DNA from: Asterella californica
Lineage: Eukaryota; Streptophyta; Marchantiopsida; Marchantiales; Aytoniaceae
DNA length: 64,000 bases
Assembly: GCA_036924285.1 (NCBI GenBank)
Contig: JAYKYS010000010.1
Coordinates: 11,011,001 to 11,075,000 of the forward strand
Reading direction: 5' to 3'
The notes beneath the pieces were generated by a model. The model was not told the origin of the DNA and ran no database searches. It was given only the letters and a program-made list of their open reading frames with translations. Made by a program: the position numbers and the translations under genes. Below are positions 22,263 to 33,458 of this stretch, piece after piece (within the stretch, counting starts at the first letter, position 1; every line of letters begins with the position of its first letter).

Positions 22263-24871
22263 TTACATCTCTTTGTCTGAGAATCTCTAAGGGTTTGTCT
22301 GTTCCGCTCATGTCTTGAACGAACCGTCAAAAACTGTACTGAGTACTTGTCATCAGGACTCCGAACTCTAGCATAATGAGACCCATCGTTCATCACCTTT
22401 GTCTCCATCCGAACAGCGGTGATGTATGGTTGGCCCAGTATGACAGGATAGGAGGCAGATGACTGTACAAAGAAATGCAGATCAACCTCTACATCCCCAA
22501 TCCTTACACGCATATTGGGACAAGCTCCGTATAACTCACCCTTTTGGTTATTTGCAGCTCTAAGCACCCAACCATGATTCCTTTCGATTGGCCACTGTCC
22601 CTTTTCATACACCTCCTTGGAAATGATGTTGATCTCCGACCCGTGATCCACAAGTGCAGGTACTGGCTCAGAAAGTCCTCCAAGCCGAACTTGCGTCTCT
22701 GTTGTCGCTCTTGCCCAGTGTTTCTCCTTGAAATCGCTGTCTGCGCCTGACCCATCCTCTTCAAACTCTTCATCTTCATTCTCAATAACAGCAGGACCAG
22801 CAACCCATGCCTCATACTTATCATCTCCGAACTGATCAACACCAATAGCATCTACTGCTCCAACCATCTGACTACTTACTTGTTCAGTCAATACCTGTCT
22901 CTTTCTCTTCATGATGTCTATTATCAACTCATGAAACTCTCTCTTTGCGATACCAAGCACTTCACGAAGAGTAAACTCAACTCTAGCATCCAAAATGCGT
23001 TGCTCTAGAACAGCACGCAAGTCTGTTGTTGTTTCGATGTCAGCCGCTAACTTGTAAGCTGGAGCTTTTCCCTTCTCCTGTGCTGTAAACCTCTTTCCCC
23101 GTACTCTATCTGTAGCAGTAGTCTCCTGTGGCAAATCCTGCACACCTTCCATAGGATCTACTGCAGGTGGTGGAGCTGTAGAGGTAGAAGGTATATCCTC
23201 TGCAGCAGGAAATCTTCCAGCTGGTACAGATGGTGATGGTTCCGCTGCTCTCCTCCTTGTAACTCTCCGACGGTCACTGTCCTCTGGTACTCCTGCATCT
23301 AAATCAGAAGCGTCCCGTCTTCTTTTGTCTTCGATCATGGCATCTTGTTCACCACTCGTCTCTAAAAACGCTCGAATAGAAGTTGCATCTACTGGGTCTC
23401 TCCATCCAGTAGCTCTCCTAATGCTTTCAGCACCTCTCTTCATCATTTCAACCGGAACCTCAACAGCCTGCTCAACCATAGTTGGATTAGAGCGCACCTC
23501 AACTCTCCCAGTATATACATCAGCCTCCGCATGACCCGCAGTCATCGCTGTAGTATTCGCACCAGTAAGTGCTGGAAGAGAACTCCTCATTCCTCCTCTT
23601 CCAAAATATGTATTCAGAGGCTGCCCAGTGGCGGTTAGATACAACCTGTTGTTCTGATAGTTGACTACGCCCTCTCGCAAGGCAACCGCCAAGTCTTGAC
23701 AGTCTCCTCTAAGATGATCTGGACTATCGCACCAAATACATCTCCTGGTAAAGGTTCCTCCTACAGGTCGGGCACCTGGTGCAACAGGTCGTTGATCTCT
23801 CGTCAAGTCTGCCATCTCAACCCTCAAATCTCTCAACTGTTGAGTAAGTTCTTCTATCAAGTTATGCTGATTTCGGTTCTCAACAGGTCGCTGCTGCTGT
23901 CTAGGTCCTCTCTGTGCTGGGATAGGTACTGCAGGCGCTTGAGGAACCACTTGGGGAACCACTATAGGTGCTTGAGGAATCACCTCAAGTACCTATGCAA
24001 TAGGTACTTGAGGTATTGCAGGAGGTGCTACAGGAACATGAGGAGCTACTCTTTGCTCTGGTAAGGTCTCTGGCTGCAATACCATCCTACCACGACGTTG
24101 TCTAGCAAGGGTGGATACTGCTTCTTCAACTCTCCTCCAATCAGATGTAACTCCCCCTTCAGCCCCTCGATCAGCCAACATGAAACAAAGCCTATCTGCT
24201 GTGAACTCATCCAGAGCCCCCAAGAACAACTCTGTCTTCCTAGCATCCAACGTCAACCTCTCTAGACCAGAAAGCTGAGAGTACCTCTTCTCAAATTCAC
24301 GGATCACTTCATTCAATCCCATGGAACGTCCAGGCTGACGCTCTATCCAATCCATGAGAGTTCTTCTGGTGACTCTTTCAGAGTCCTCTTCTAGAAATTC
24401 TTCTCTCAGTGCACGTTCAAACAGAGTCCACCCACCTAAATGTCTTCTCTGTAAATTTCTAACCTTCTCTCTCAATTCAGGGACAACAGTCAACTCAAAG
24501 CTCAGAATTACCTCAACTTCGGGTGCCCTGACCAACTCCATCTCACCCACATACTCCCGCAGGTACCTAGTAACGTCTCTTCCATCGAATCGCCCACATC
24601 GACCAACAATTGCTTGTAATGCGCTTGTGGACTTCTGCTCAGCTCCCCCAATTGCAGGCTGCTGCTGAATCAAGGCAGCCAACGCCTGAAGAATCTGAGA
24701 CGTGTCTACAGCAGGTTGTGCTGTTGCTGGAACCACCGTAGGTCCTCCTTGAGAACCAATTCCTTCCTGAACAGGAGTCCCTTGAACAGGAGCACCTTGA
24801 GCAGCAGCCACACCCTGTACAGCAGCACTGTGATCCATTTTCTCTCTCAATCTAGTCAATTCTCCAATCAA
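22238..24871 (-). pseudogene. gag: B1 Gag-protease with one nonsense codon
   Basis: One frame runs from ATG at 24871 to TAG at 22238-22240, broken only by TAG at 23993-23995 in a Pro/Val/Gln-rich linker. Capsid comes first, with a Gln/Ala-rich N-terminus. Then come a zinc knuckle CIWCDSPDHLRGDC (CX2CX4HX4C), a Ser/Pro/Asp-rich segment and a protease with LVDHGSEIN as catalytic loop and VILGQPYI near the end. His in place of Ser/Thr in the DTG triplet is unusual, and D1 shares it. The internal TAG may be a mutation or a readthrough signal; D1 has no stop at this place. Confidence 0.88.
22256..22262 (-). promoter_or_regulatory. Candidate frameshift site between B1 gag-pro and pol
   Basis: On the minus strand GGTTTTT lies at the only overlap of gag-pro with pol (-1 frame). 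It departs from the canonical X XXY YYZ form. D1 has GGGTTTT at the matching place, which is canonical. Function is inferred from position. Confidence 0.35.
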
Positions 24872-24882
24872 TCACCCCAATT

Positions 24883-24901
24883 GCTCTCAGTGGAAGCACC
24901 A
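24883..24901 (-). other. Primer-binding site of B1
   Basis: Two bases inside the 5' LTR the minus strand reads TGGTGCTTCCACTGAGAGC, starting with the TGG that pairs with a tRNA CCA end. The identical 19 bases follow the D1 5' LTR at 33393. I could not name the tRNA. Confidence 0.7.
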
Positions 24902-24903
24902 GA

Positions 24904-26882
24904 TGTCGTGGTGAGAGTCTTTCTTGGGGAGGGCGGACCTCCTGACTGTGATAGATCAAAGAGAAATGACCAGAAAGGAAAATAGGTCGCTGCAAACGAT
25001 GAAATCTCAAAACACAGCCTCTTGTGCCCACCAATTGCAAAATAAACACTCAAGCACGCACTCAGGTACACAAATATGTCTCTCCGGAGTAGAAATAGCT
25101 TTATTTCAACGTCAACTGCTTCACTGTTAAGAAAATATCTCTCTCCTCCTATCCTAAGTCTTTCTCAGCTGAAAATTCCAAGGAATTTGATCTTACGACA
25201 ACCAAAGCCTTGTCAAAAATGATCTCCTTCCAATAAACCACCTCTGTCCGTTCAATTCTACTCAATTCTGGAAAAATCGATCCTCACTCAGCCTCCAAGC
25301 TTCTCAGCGTCTCCTCTCCTCAATCCACTCAATTCTGCCAGAAAAATCGATCCCCACTCAGCCTCCAAGCTTCTCAGCGTCTCCTCTCTTCAATCCACTC
25401 AATTCTGCCAGAAAAATCGATCCCCACTCAGCCTCCAAGCTTCTCAGCGTCTCCTCTCTTCAATCCACTCAATTCTGCCAGAAAAATCGATCCCCACTCA
25501 GCCTCCAAGCTTCTCAGCGTCTCCTCTCTTCAATCCACTCAATTCTGCCAGAAAAATCGATCCCCACTCAGCCTCCAAGCTTCTCAGCGTCTCCTCTCTT
25601 CAATCCACTCAATTCTGCCAGAAAAATCGATCCCCACTCAGCCTCCAAGCTTCTCAGCGTCTCCTCCCTTCAATCCCTAATTCTGCTCCTTTTTCTTTCC
25701 TTCCGCCTCAGTTCTCTCAGAAAACTCCCTTGAAAAGTGTCCCCGATCTCCAGCCGCCGCAGGTATTAAACCTAAAAGTTAAGGCCCCAGCTTAAGCTGC
25801 CCCCCTGCTATCCTTATAAGTGCAGTCACTTATCACAAGCAGGGCCCTAGCTTAAGCTGCCCCCCTGCTGTCCTTATGCGTACAAAGCATTTTTTACAAA
25901 GTTGACCCCTTTTTAATATAAGTTTCGCAGTTGTCTCTACAAACTCTATCCCTACACTGATAAAGGTTCACATAACCTCATCCTCCATCGCAAGCCTACT
26001 CGATGATTATTTAACTATTTAGCAAAAGTTTCCTGTGCTCTTGATGCCATCTTCATGTCATCCTGAATATACTACAAGCCATCCAATGTAGGCCGAAGCC
26101 CCTACACTTATGAGGCTGCCCCACAGGGCTTACAGCCCCCCCATATGCGCACCAGGTATCTCCCATAGTATATTCAGGATGGCATGCGGAGGCTTAGGCC
26201 AGGAAGCCCACGATTAAGGGAGATACCGGTCTCCCGCCCCTAGGTATACAGGACATGGCTGAATACCCAACATAGACTCCCATCCGGGAGGCCAACATGC
26301 CAGAATAGGAACCAGAGGCCAGGAGGGATTGATCCTGAGACCACTTCCCTCCTAGGCAGGCGCCCTATCACTGGGATGGCCTCTAGTTCCGTTCAAAAAG
26401 CTTTTACAGTTTGTACATATGCTTTACTAAGGAAATTTTCCTGTAAAGTCTTTACTAGCCTTTTCTGTGCTAACTTCTCTATACAACTCCGTTTTTAATG
26501 AATAAGGAGTCAAAACTATGGTATTCAGGAACACCTACACACCCACGCTATCAGATTCTGAGTTCGAGTCTCGAGTCAGAATCGACGAATTTCACTCTTT
26601 CACATATTTCATAGCCTAAAACTCGTACTAACTATTGCTTAAAACACTTTCTATCAAAACTAGAAGCATGAGGTCGCTCTCCTCGTCGAGCTTTACATCC
26701 TGGTGTCTTTCGACTCCCTTAGGGGTGATACTCCAACCCAAGCTAGGGGGCAGCTTGTCAAGCATGGCCCCAGCTTAGCTCCTGCCTAGCTTGTTAAGCT
26801 GCAGGGCAGCTTCCTTTACACAACAAAGAAAAGATCTCCTTGCAACTAGTTTTCACTGTACAGACCTATGTACAACACGACA
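24904..26882 (-). repeat. 5' LTR of B1
   Basis: This 1979-bp LTR is the partner of 16474-18592. It contains six 70-bp units (ends at 25310, 25380, 25450, 25520, 25590 and 25660) against eight in the 3' LTR, and the same SINE-like hairpin at 26308-26390. Confidence 0.95.
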
Positions 26883-26886
26883 GCGT

Positions 26887-29432
26887 TTGCAGGAAGAGCG
26901 ATTTACTCGATGGGAGATCTTTACTCGGGGTATGATCAGTTTCAACTAGCGGAGGAGAGCAGAAGCTTCACGACAATGAGGACACCTTTGGGGTTGGTTA
27001 GAATGTGTACCTTACCACAGGGAGCTACCAACTCGGTAGCACACATGATGAACGGGATGAATCGAGTTCTAAGGGACTTCATCCCCGAAAAGACGATGCC
27101 GTTCTTGGATGACATCCCCATCAAAGGATGTGTGGAAGATGAGAAGGATGAAGCATTAGATCAGAGGGGATGTCGGCGATACGTCACTGATCACATCGCA
27201 GACTGTGAGAAGATCTTATCTCGACTTGAGGAAGTTCATCTTACGCTGTCAGGTGCGAAGTCTACATTTGGGGTTAGAGAGGTTTTGATCGTTGGTCATT
27301 TGTGTGGATCGTTTGGTCGGAAGCCAGATCCGAACAAGGTGGATGCGATTGGAAGAATGAAGGAGGTTTGCAACTCGCTAACAGAAGTGAGAAGATTTTT
27401 GGGTGCTTGTGTATTCTACCACATTTGGATTCCTCATTATGCGCATGTGGCGGATCCGTTGTATGGATTTTTGCGTAAGGGTCATAAGTTCAGATGGGAG
27501 GAAGAGCATACTGATGCGGTAAAGAAGCTGAAGTCTTTACTATCATCTCTTCCAGTCCTGAGAAGGATTGATTACAAGGGTGCTAGGCCGGTGATTCTTA
27601 CTGTGGATACAAGCCCAGTTGCAATTGGATGGGCAGTCGGACAGGATGACGAGGATGGAGACAGGTTTGCAGTTAGGTTCGGAGCGAAGGTGTTAAGTCC
27701 TCGACAACGTGCTTACCCGCAAGTGAAGAGAGAACTGTGGGGTATTGTTTCAGCTATGAAGACTGAGAAAGAGTATTTGATTGGAGCAGTAGTGGTGGTT
27801 GAAACTGATTGCTTGCCGCTGTTAGGAATGATCATGAATTGTTCAACTCCTGATATTACGATGTTACGATGGATCGCATATATCAAGTCGTTGAACCCGG
27901 AGTTTAGACATATTGCAGGGAAGGATAATCTGATGGCGGATATGTTATCTCGGGCTCGATATGATGGGGAAGATGAGATGGTAGAAGACATTGACAACGT
28001 GGGTACAGAGTTCTATTCGATTGCACAGACAGGAAGGGAAGAAGAGTTGTTTGTTGAAGGGTTGTATGATGGTGATTTGCTTGATATCGGGAGGTACCTT
28101 AGTACGATGGTTAAGCAGACAGGTTGGACGGATGAGAGGTTTCGGAGAGTTCGAAGGAAGGCCTACAACTTCATGTTGCAGGATGGGTTTCTTTGGAAAC
28201 GACCAAAGCAGAAAGGTGGGGTACCGCTACGGGTGATTTGCGACAAGGAAGATCAGCAGAAGTTGCTCAAGGCATTCCATGAGAGTCTTTGGGCTGGACA
28301 TCGAGGGATTTTGGCCACTTTTACCAAGATGAAAGAGCGGTATTGGTGGAAAAACATGTACAGGGATGTTGTATCTTTTGTGGAGTCTTGTTTGACATGT
28401 CAGATGTATTCGAGCATCCGACATCGTGACGGATTACATCCAACTTATCCGATGGCAATACATTTCAAGTGGGTGGTAGACTTGGTGATTATGCCGGTTG
28501 GGTTGTGGCAGATGAGATACTTGGTACTTGCTAGAGAAGATCTATCAAATCAAGTCGAGGGTAGGGCGCTTCGGACGAAGACAACTGAAGGGGTATGTAA
28601 ATTTCTCTTGGAAGAGGTTGTTTGTCGGTATGGATGTGTGGGAAAGATCACTGCAGATCGGGGAGAGTTAGATGCACACGAGGCTCGTGAATTCTTTACA
28701 AGGTGTGGGATGAGGTTGTCACTGACAACTGCTTACAACCCCGAAGGGAATGCCAAGAGTGAACGTGGTCATCCACCCATTGTGAAGGCTTTGGTGAAGG
28801 CTTGCAACGGAAGGGTGCGCGAGTGGCCTCGACTCTTACCATTTGCGTTATGGGCAGATAGAACGACGCACAGCTCGGTGACAGGTTACATGCCGGTGGA
28901 ACTCATCACAGGTCAGAAGCCTATCATGCCGATTGAAGAACACGTTCTGACATGGAGTGTGTTACCTTGGGAGGACAATTTGACTAGAGAAGAGCTTCTT
29001 GCTATTCGAATTAGGCAGTTAGAGAGAAGACCAGAGGATATCCAAATTGCTTTGGATACGCTGCGAGAAGCACGGTTGAAGAACAAGGTCAGATTTGATC
29101 AGCGACATCGTTTGAGACCCAGGGAAATCAAAGAAGGTGATTGGGTGTTAGTCTATAACAACAGTCTAGACAACCAGCATAGTGCACTCCGGAAGTTTTC
29201 CAGAAGATGGTTTGGTCCGTATGTGGTGAAGAAAGTTCATGACAACGCAACTTACGCCCTGCAAGAGTTGGATGGAACGAGCTTGAAAGTACCAGTGGCA
29301 GGTAAACGTGTCAAGATTTTCAAAAAGAGAGATGAGGAGGTCGATCTAGCAGATATCTTGACGGAGTTTCAGTTTGAGGATGAGGATTATGCAGAAGATC
29401 TTGAAGGTGAGGTTGGTTACGATGGGAAGTAG
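26887..29432 (+). CDS. pol: C1 Pol, RT C-terminal half to integrase (open)
   Basis: This is the continuation of C1 RT after B1. The frame joins 16473 exactly and stays open to TAG at 29430-29432, about 848 codons. RT has TLPQGATNS and FLDDIP (Asp pair 27108-27113). RNase H has TVDTSPVAIGW, KRELWG, ETDCLPLL and ADMLSR. Integrase has an HHCC zinc region ending CLTC, Asp at 28479-28481, Asp at 28656-28658 (TADRGE) and Glu at 28761-28763 (KSERG), all intact. A GPYVV barrel-like tail follows, no chromodomain. It is the best preserved integrase of the B/C/D group here. Any Met within the B1 LTR is not a real start. Confidence 0.9.
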
Positions 29433-29507
29433 GACGATAAGCCGGTCCACTCCTTGGTTGGTATCTCTGGTGCATACCGGAGGATGCACAGGTTCAGAGG
29501 GGGTGGA

Positions 29508-31522
29508 TGTCGTGTCGTGGACCGGCTCCTGTCTGAAATACAAACTTCGATGCTTGTCGCTCCAAAGACACTCATGAGAAGACAAGCTAGGCCCCAACTT
29601 ACAGATTTTAGCACAATCTCAGATCTCCATTTTCATCGCATAGATGGGTAGAGCTCCTTGTCAGCTTTCCATATGCATCTTGTCTACTTCGTTTGGGCGC
29701 CTAGTGGAGAAGTTACAGGACTCGAAAGATGGAGAAAATAAGCTAGGCCCCAACTTACGGGTTTTTGGCACCACTTCGGATCTTCGTTTTTATCGCACCA
29801 GTGGATAGAGCTCCTTGTCAGCATTCCATAGGCACTTTGTCTACTTCGTTTGGACGCATAGTGAAGAAGTTACAGGACTCGAAAGATGGAGAAAACAAGC
29901 TAAGCCCCAGCTTACGAGCTTTTGGCGCAACTTCGGATCTTTACTTTTATCGCATAGATGGATAGAGCTCGTTGTCAGCTTTCCATGGGCATCTTGTTTA
30001 TTTCGTTTGGACATCCAGAGAAGAAGTTATGCGATTCGGAAAAAGGCAAAATCAAGCTAGGCCCCTAGTTACTTGCTGATTGGGTATTTAGGGCTTCAGG
30101 CGTTATATCAAAGACGCAAGGGGCCTGCTTCTTATTATTGAGGGTTGAACTTCGTACGTACAGACTGTTGCAAGGGGGCTGCTTAAGGGGCTTGCTTGTT
30201 CCTACGACCTGTCGGTGGATGTTTTGGAGAATTGGGAAGTCCAATACACGCGTGCAAGGTGTCATCGGGTTCAGATCTGTGCAGGCTACGCACAGGTTAA
30301 GACGGTTCTTGAAGAGACGGATCGAGGGTTGTGTTCTGGGAGAAATTGAGACGCATGAAGCAGATTTGGGATTTTCAGTTGCCTGTGAAGGAGAGTTGGA
30401 CCGTTCGGGCCGTTCCGGAGTCCAAACTTGCTGTCCTTGGATCCATCGGGATCAGAACAACGAGTTCTTCAAGAAATTGAAGACGATACAAAGTTTCATC
30501 GGGCGGTTTGAGAGTTGTGAGTGAAATTGGCTCGCAGGGAAGCGCTTGCGTTAGGTTTTCATCGCCTGCGACCTGAGATTGGATTGTTCTTCGCGATAGG
30601 TGAGCCAAGCTCTTCGTTCTTGGTGCCTACGTGATCAGGGAGTCTTCATCTACTCATAGGAGAAGACCGTGTGTGGATTGGATTGTTGGTTTAGGTGTGG
30701 TGAGCGAGGTTGAGCCGCAGGGAGCCGATTTACGTCAGTTTTTTGTAATCTGCGATCAAATTTCTCGAGTGGTTTTGCAAGGGGAACTCCGAACGGCTTG
30801 TTTGGAGTCTTGTTGGGTTCAGGGTAGCTAGATCTACCTATCAGAGAAGACAGATATCAGTTTGGACGATCCGTTTGTGCGGTGTGAGCGATTTTAAACC
30901 GCAGAGAGGAGTTTTTGAAGGTTCGGTCACCTGCGACCGAAAATCGGCGATATCTCGACTATCGGGAGTCGGATCTGAAGGTTTCTTAAGCCAACGGAGT
31001 CAGGGAAGGAGACCCTATCAACATTTGAGATCGTTTGACGAAAGGAGAAAGTTTCCAGATAGGTCTTTTTCGGTTCCTTCGCTACGCGTTTCGTCCTTTT
31101 GAGTTCGTTAAGGACTTAGTTGGTTGTGTATGGCTTGTGGTAGCTAGCTTTAGCCAAGAGCTAGTGTGCGGATGTGGTTTGGACTTGGGTTTGGATCGCG
31201 TGATACTGTTGTAGCTCTGGTTGTTAACAAAGAGAAGTTTCTCTTGCTTTGAGCTACGCTTTGGCGATTTCAGGCTAGGGTTGCGATTCAGGGGTTTGTT
31301 TTAGGGCTTCTGAAGTAGGTTACAGACCGCTCTGGCCTGTTCCTCAGTTTTGTGCTGTTAGGAGAAAGAAACGGCAGTGTACATACATTTGGAGTGGTAT
31401 ATATTGCACATTCGTTTTCGTGGTTGTTCTTCTCTGTCTTGTCTCTGTTTGGCACACAACATCTCCACAGCCAGGAACCTCGCGTTTTCCTGGACATCCT
31501 TCACGCAATATCCGACACGATA
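29508..31522 (+). repeat. 3' LTR of C1
   Basis: This LTR of 2015 bp is preceded by GAGGGGGTGGA (polypurine tract) and starts TGTCGTGTCGTGG. It ends GACACGATA, so the terminal CA has become TA, followed by the ACGG duplication. It carries the same three 157-bp units (29585-30054) as its partner. Confidence 0.88.
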
Positions 31523-31526
31523 ACGG

Positions 31527-32074
31527 AGTCTGTCGACATCAGAGTCTTCCTTGTTGGATCGAGAGATGGTCTCGAACATCATGATGAAGTCGTCCGCGTC
31601 AGCATCATCGTCGTACGGATGGTACTTCTGCCGAGTGTGGGAAGCCATGTCGACTGTCGACTGATGCGACTGCCAACTTCTTCCTCCCTCGGACCCAGGT
31701 GGTGGAGATGGTCTTCTCGAAGGTCCAGGTCTGTCTGAATCACAAATGTCGTCTTCTGAGTCAGAGCTATTGTCGATGTCGCCTTCTGAGACGTCTGGAA
31801 CGATCTCCTCTAGTCTTCCTTCATCTCGAGAAGTCTCTTCCGCACTTGGGAAGACGTCTTTCGAGTAATCAGTACCAAAATCTACTTTATACACGTGGTC
31901 ACCCGGTTGGCTTTTTGTCTTCTCTAAAGATTATGCTCGAGATGGAAGGTTTTTCCAAATCAACTGATAGGATCTTCTTGAGCTCTTCTTCTTTCCTTTG
32001 GTGTCTCAGGGATACCCGCTGCTCTCTAGAAGCGGTTCATTGGGTGAATGTACCCACTCAGGGTCTTTACCCGT
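31527..32074 (-). pseudogene. E1 Gag N-terminal region
   Basis: This is the E1 piece between C1 and D1. An open frame 31894-31527 gives an acidic, Ser/Asp-rich Gag N-terminus (DDDADADDF, MFETISRSNKED). It leads into the capsid part beyond C1. Upstream, 31900-32074 is decayed, with stops, and continues at 48623 after D1. No zinc knuckle lies in this piece. Confidence 0.65.
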
Positions 32075-33390
32075 TGTCGTGATGTGAATCATTTCACATA
32101 GTAAATGATTCACTTCTCTGTCAGGCATTAGTCTCTCTGAGTGAAGTAAGACCTCAGAGAAGTCCGTTTTAGGAAGATGTTATATATTTTGAGTCTTAGT
32201 AAGTTGATTACCATGTTGATAGGACTTAAGCTCATGGGTTGTATTTGCGTGTCACCCATGCACGCTTTCTAGCTGATTTAAGTTATTTTTCGGGGTTGCG
32301 TGTCGTTTTATGTAGTTTAAGTTTTACGCTGGCACTCTAGGGGGCTTGACGTGGTAGCCTATGAGTGTAGATAAGTTACCACATGGTTTAAGGCACAAAA
32401 TGACAACCAAATGGAGCTATGAATTCTCATTGGTTCATTTTTGTCTTTTGTGTAACTCTAAATTTAGAAACAAGGTCTAAAGGGGATTTCGAGCAATTTG
32501 TGAAGGCACTTCGAAATCTGAGAGCACAGGGGGATAGAGCTCGTCGAGCCAAGCACTGTCAGCGAAAAGTTTGATCGATTTGGAGCAATAAAGAAGGAGT
32601 TATGGCTGATTGAAGTTCAATTTGTGTCAGAATTGCAGCACTTCTGTTGAATTTGGGGTTTTGAGTGTCATTTGCAGCAGAATCGAGGAAATCGCTTCAA
32701 AACTTCGTGTCTGTGTTCACTGTCAGCAGGGCTACGACTGTCTCCAAATGTTCATGTCAACTGAGTCAGTGAGTAATTCAGGGCGACCGCTGAAGTAGAG
32801 GGGGTCTGAAAAGCTCTCAATCTGGAGCAGCAACTTCAGAGAGCGAGATCTGGAGTTCTGTGTGGAATCAGGAGGCCCAACTTCACAGGAGTGTTCATCA
32901 AGCTGTGTACTGCAAATCCTGTAAGAATTTCCCAAAGTGATCGAGCCAATTCCTTGTTATAGGTCGAAATAGCTGTCTGGGTACCAGAAACTACCGTAAT
33001 TTCTCTACTCAGGAAGTTTCTGCTCATATCTTAGTGCTTTGAATTGATCTGAAGCTGAAATTTCGTATGTGTATCCAGTAGAATCTCATTTACATGTAGG
33101 AGGAGTTCTGAAGTCTGAACCTTCACATATTTCTCAATCCTGAGTGTCAAAGTTCGCCATCTGATCTTATCATTGCTAGTTAAGCCTGAACTTGCTTCGT
33201 GAACATATCAGAAGAGCCTAGAGACTTATATGAGTGTTTTTCAGTATCACCTTGAGACCTGAAGCCTATCCTGTGAGTAAACTAGCCACAGCCAAGTGCC
33301 CAACGCTTCCCCGAGTAGATTGAACACAGCCTTCAAGCTCATATCACAGCCAGAAGGTTCGCCCTTCCCAGGAAGACTCTCAACCCGACA
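32075..33390 (+). repeat. 5' LTR of D1
   Basis: It starts TGTCGTGATGTG and ends CAACCCGACA. An 11-bp perfect inverted repeat, GTGAATCATTT/AAATGATTCAC, lies at 32084-32094 and 32103-32113, just inside the end. The downstream PBS and the identical 3' copy fix its limits. Confidence 0.96.
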
Positions 33391-33392
33391 TC

Positions 33393-33411
33393 TGGTGCTT
33401 CCACTGAGAGC
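33393..33411 (+). other. Primer-binding site of D1
   Basis: TGGTGCTTCCACTGAGAGC starts two bases after the LTR and is identical to the B1 site. The following GGGGTGATTGATTG is shared too. The tRNA is not identified. Confidence 0.7.
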
Positions 33412-33458
33412 TCTTGGGGTGATTGATTGAGAAGGTTGAGTTGCTACAAGGAGAAGAG

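Larger units (their letters stand above)
16474..26882 (-). mobile_element. LTR retrotransposon B1, complete
   Basis: B1 is a full-length minus-strand element with LTRs at both ends, inserted in the RT of C1. GCGT flanks it at 16470-16473 and 26883-26886. Removing it restores the C1 frame exactly. From right to left: 5' LTR, primer-binding site, gag-protease, pol, polypurine tract, 3' LTR. LTR ends are TGTCGTG/CACGACA, a 7-bp terminal inverted repeat. LTRs differ by about 10 single bases plus two minisatellite units, so insertion is recent. A gag stop, a pol stop and a pol frameshift make this copy inactive. Confidence 0.95.
13213..31522 (+). mobile_element. LTR retrotransposon C1, non-autonomous, interrupted by B1
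   Basis: The element is bounded by LTRs of about 2.0 kb and flanked by ACGG at 13209-13212 and 31523-31526. Removing it and one ACGG restores E1 gag. The internal part is 15222-16473 plus 26887-29507, because B1 sits in its RT. A deletion has fused gag directly to the pre-RT region, so protease and zinc knuckle are missing. LTRs differ at roughly 30 places by eye, consistent with C1 being older than B1, whose LTRs differ at about 10 single sites. It is a sister of B and D by protein similarity. Confidence 0.9.

Noticed and set aside
26868..26886. ATG at 26868 as the start of C1 pol
   Set aside because: It lies in the terminal bases of the B1 LTR. The true frame comes from 16473.
29454..30524. 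Open frames of 65-128 codons in the C1 LTRs
   Set aside because: They repeat because the LTR and its 157-bp units repeat. No motif, and they differ by frameshift between the two LTRs.
31288..31525. Continuation of the E1 Gag frame past 31527 toward 31358
   Set aside because: That part lies in the C1 3' LTR. The open frame runs across the junction by chance.
32610..32798. Identical 62-codon open frames in both D1 LTRs (also at 47838)
   Set aside because: Identity reflects the LTR pair. The diverged D2 LTR does not keep the frame, and the sequence is not protein-like.
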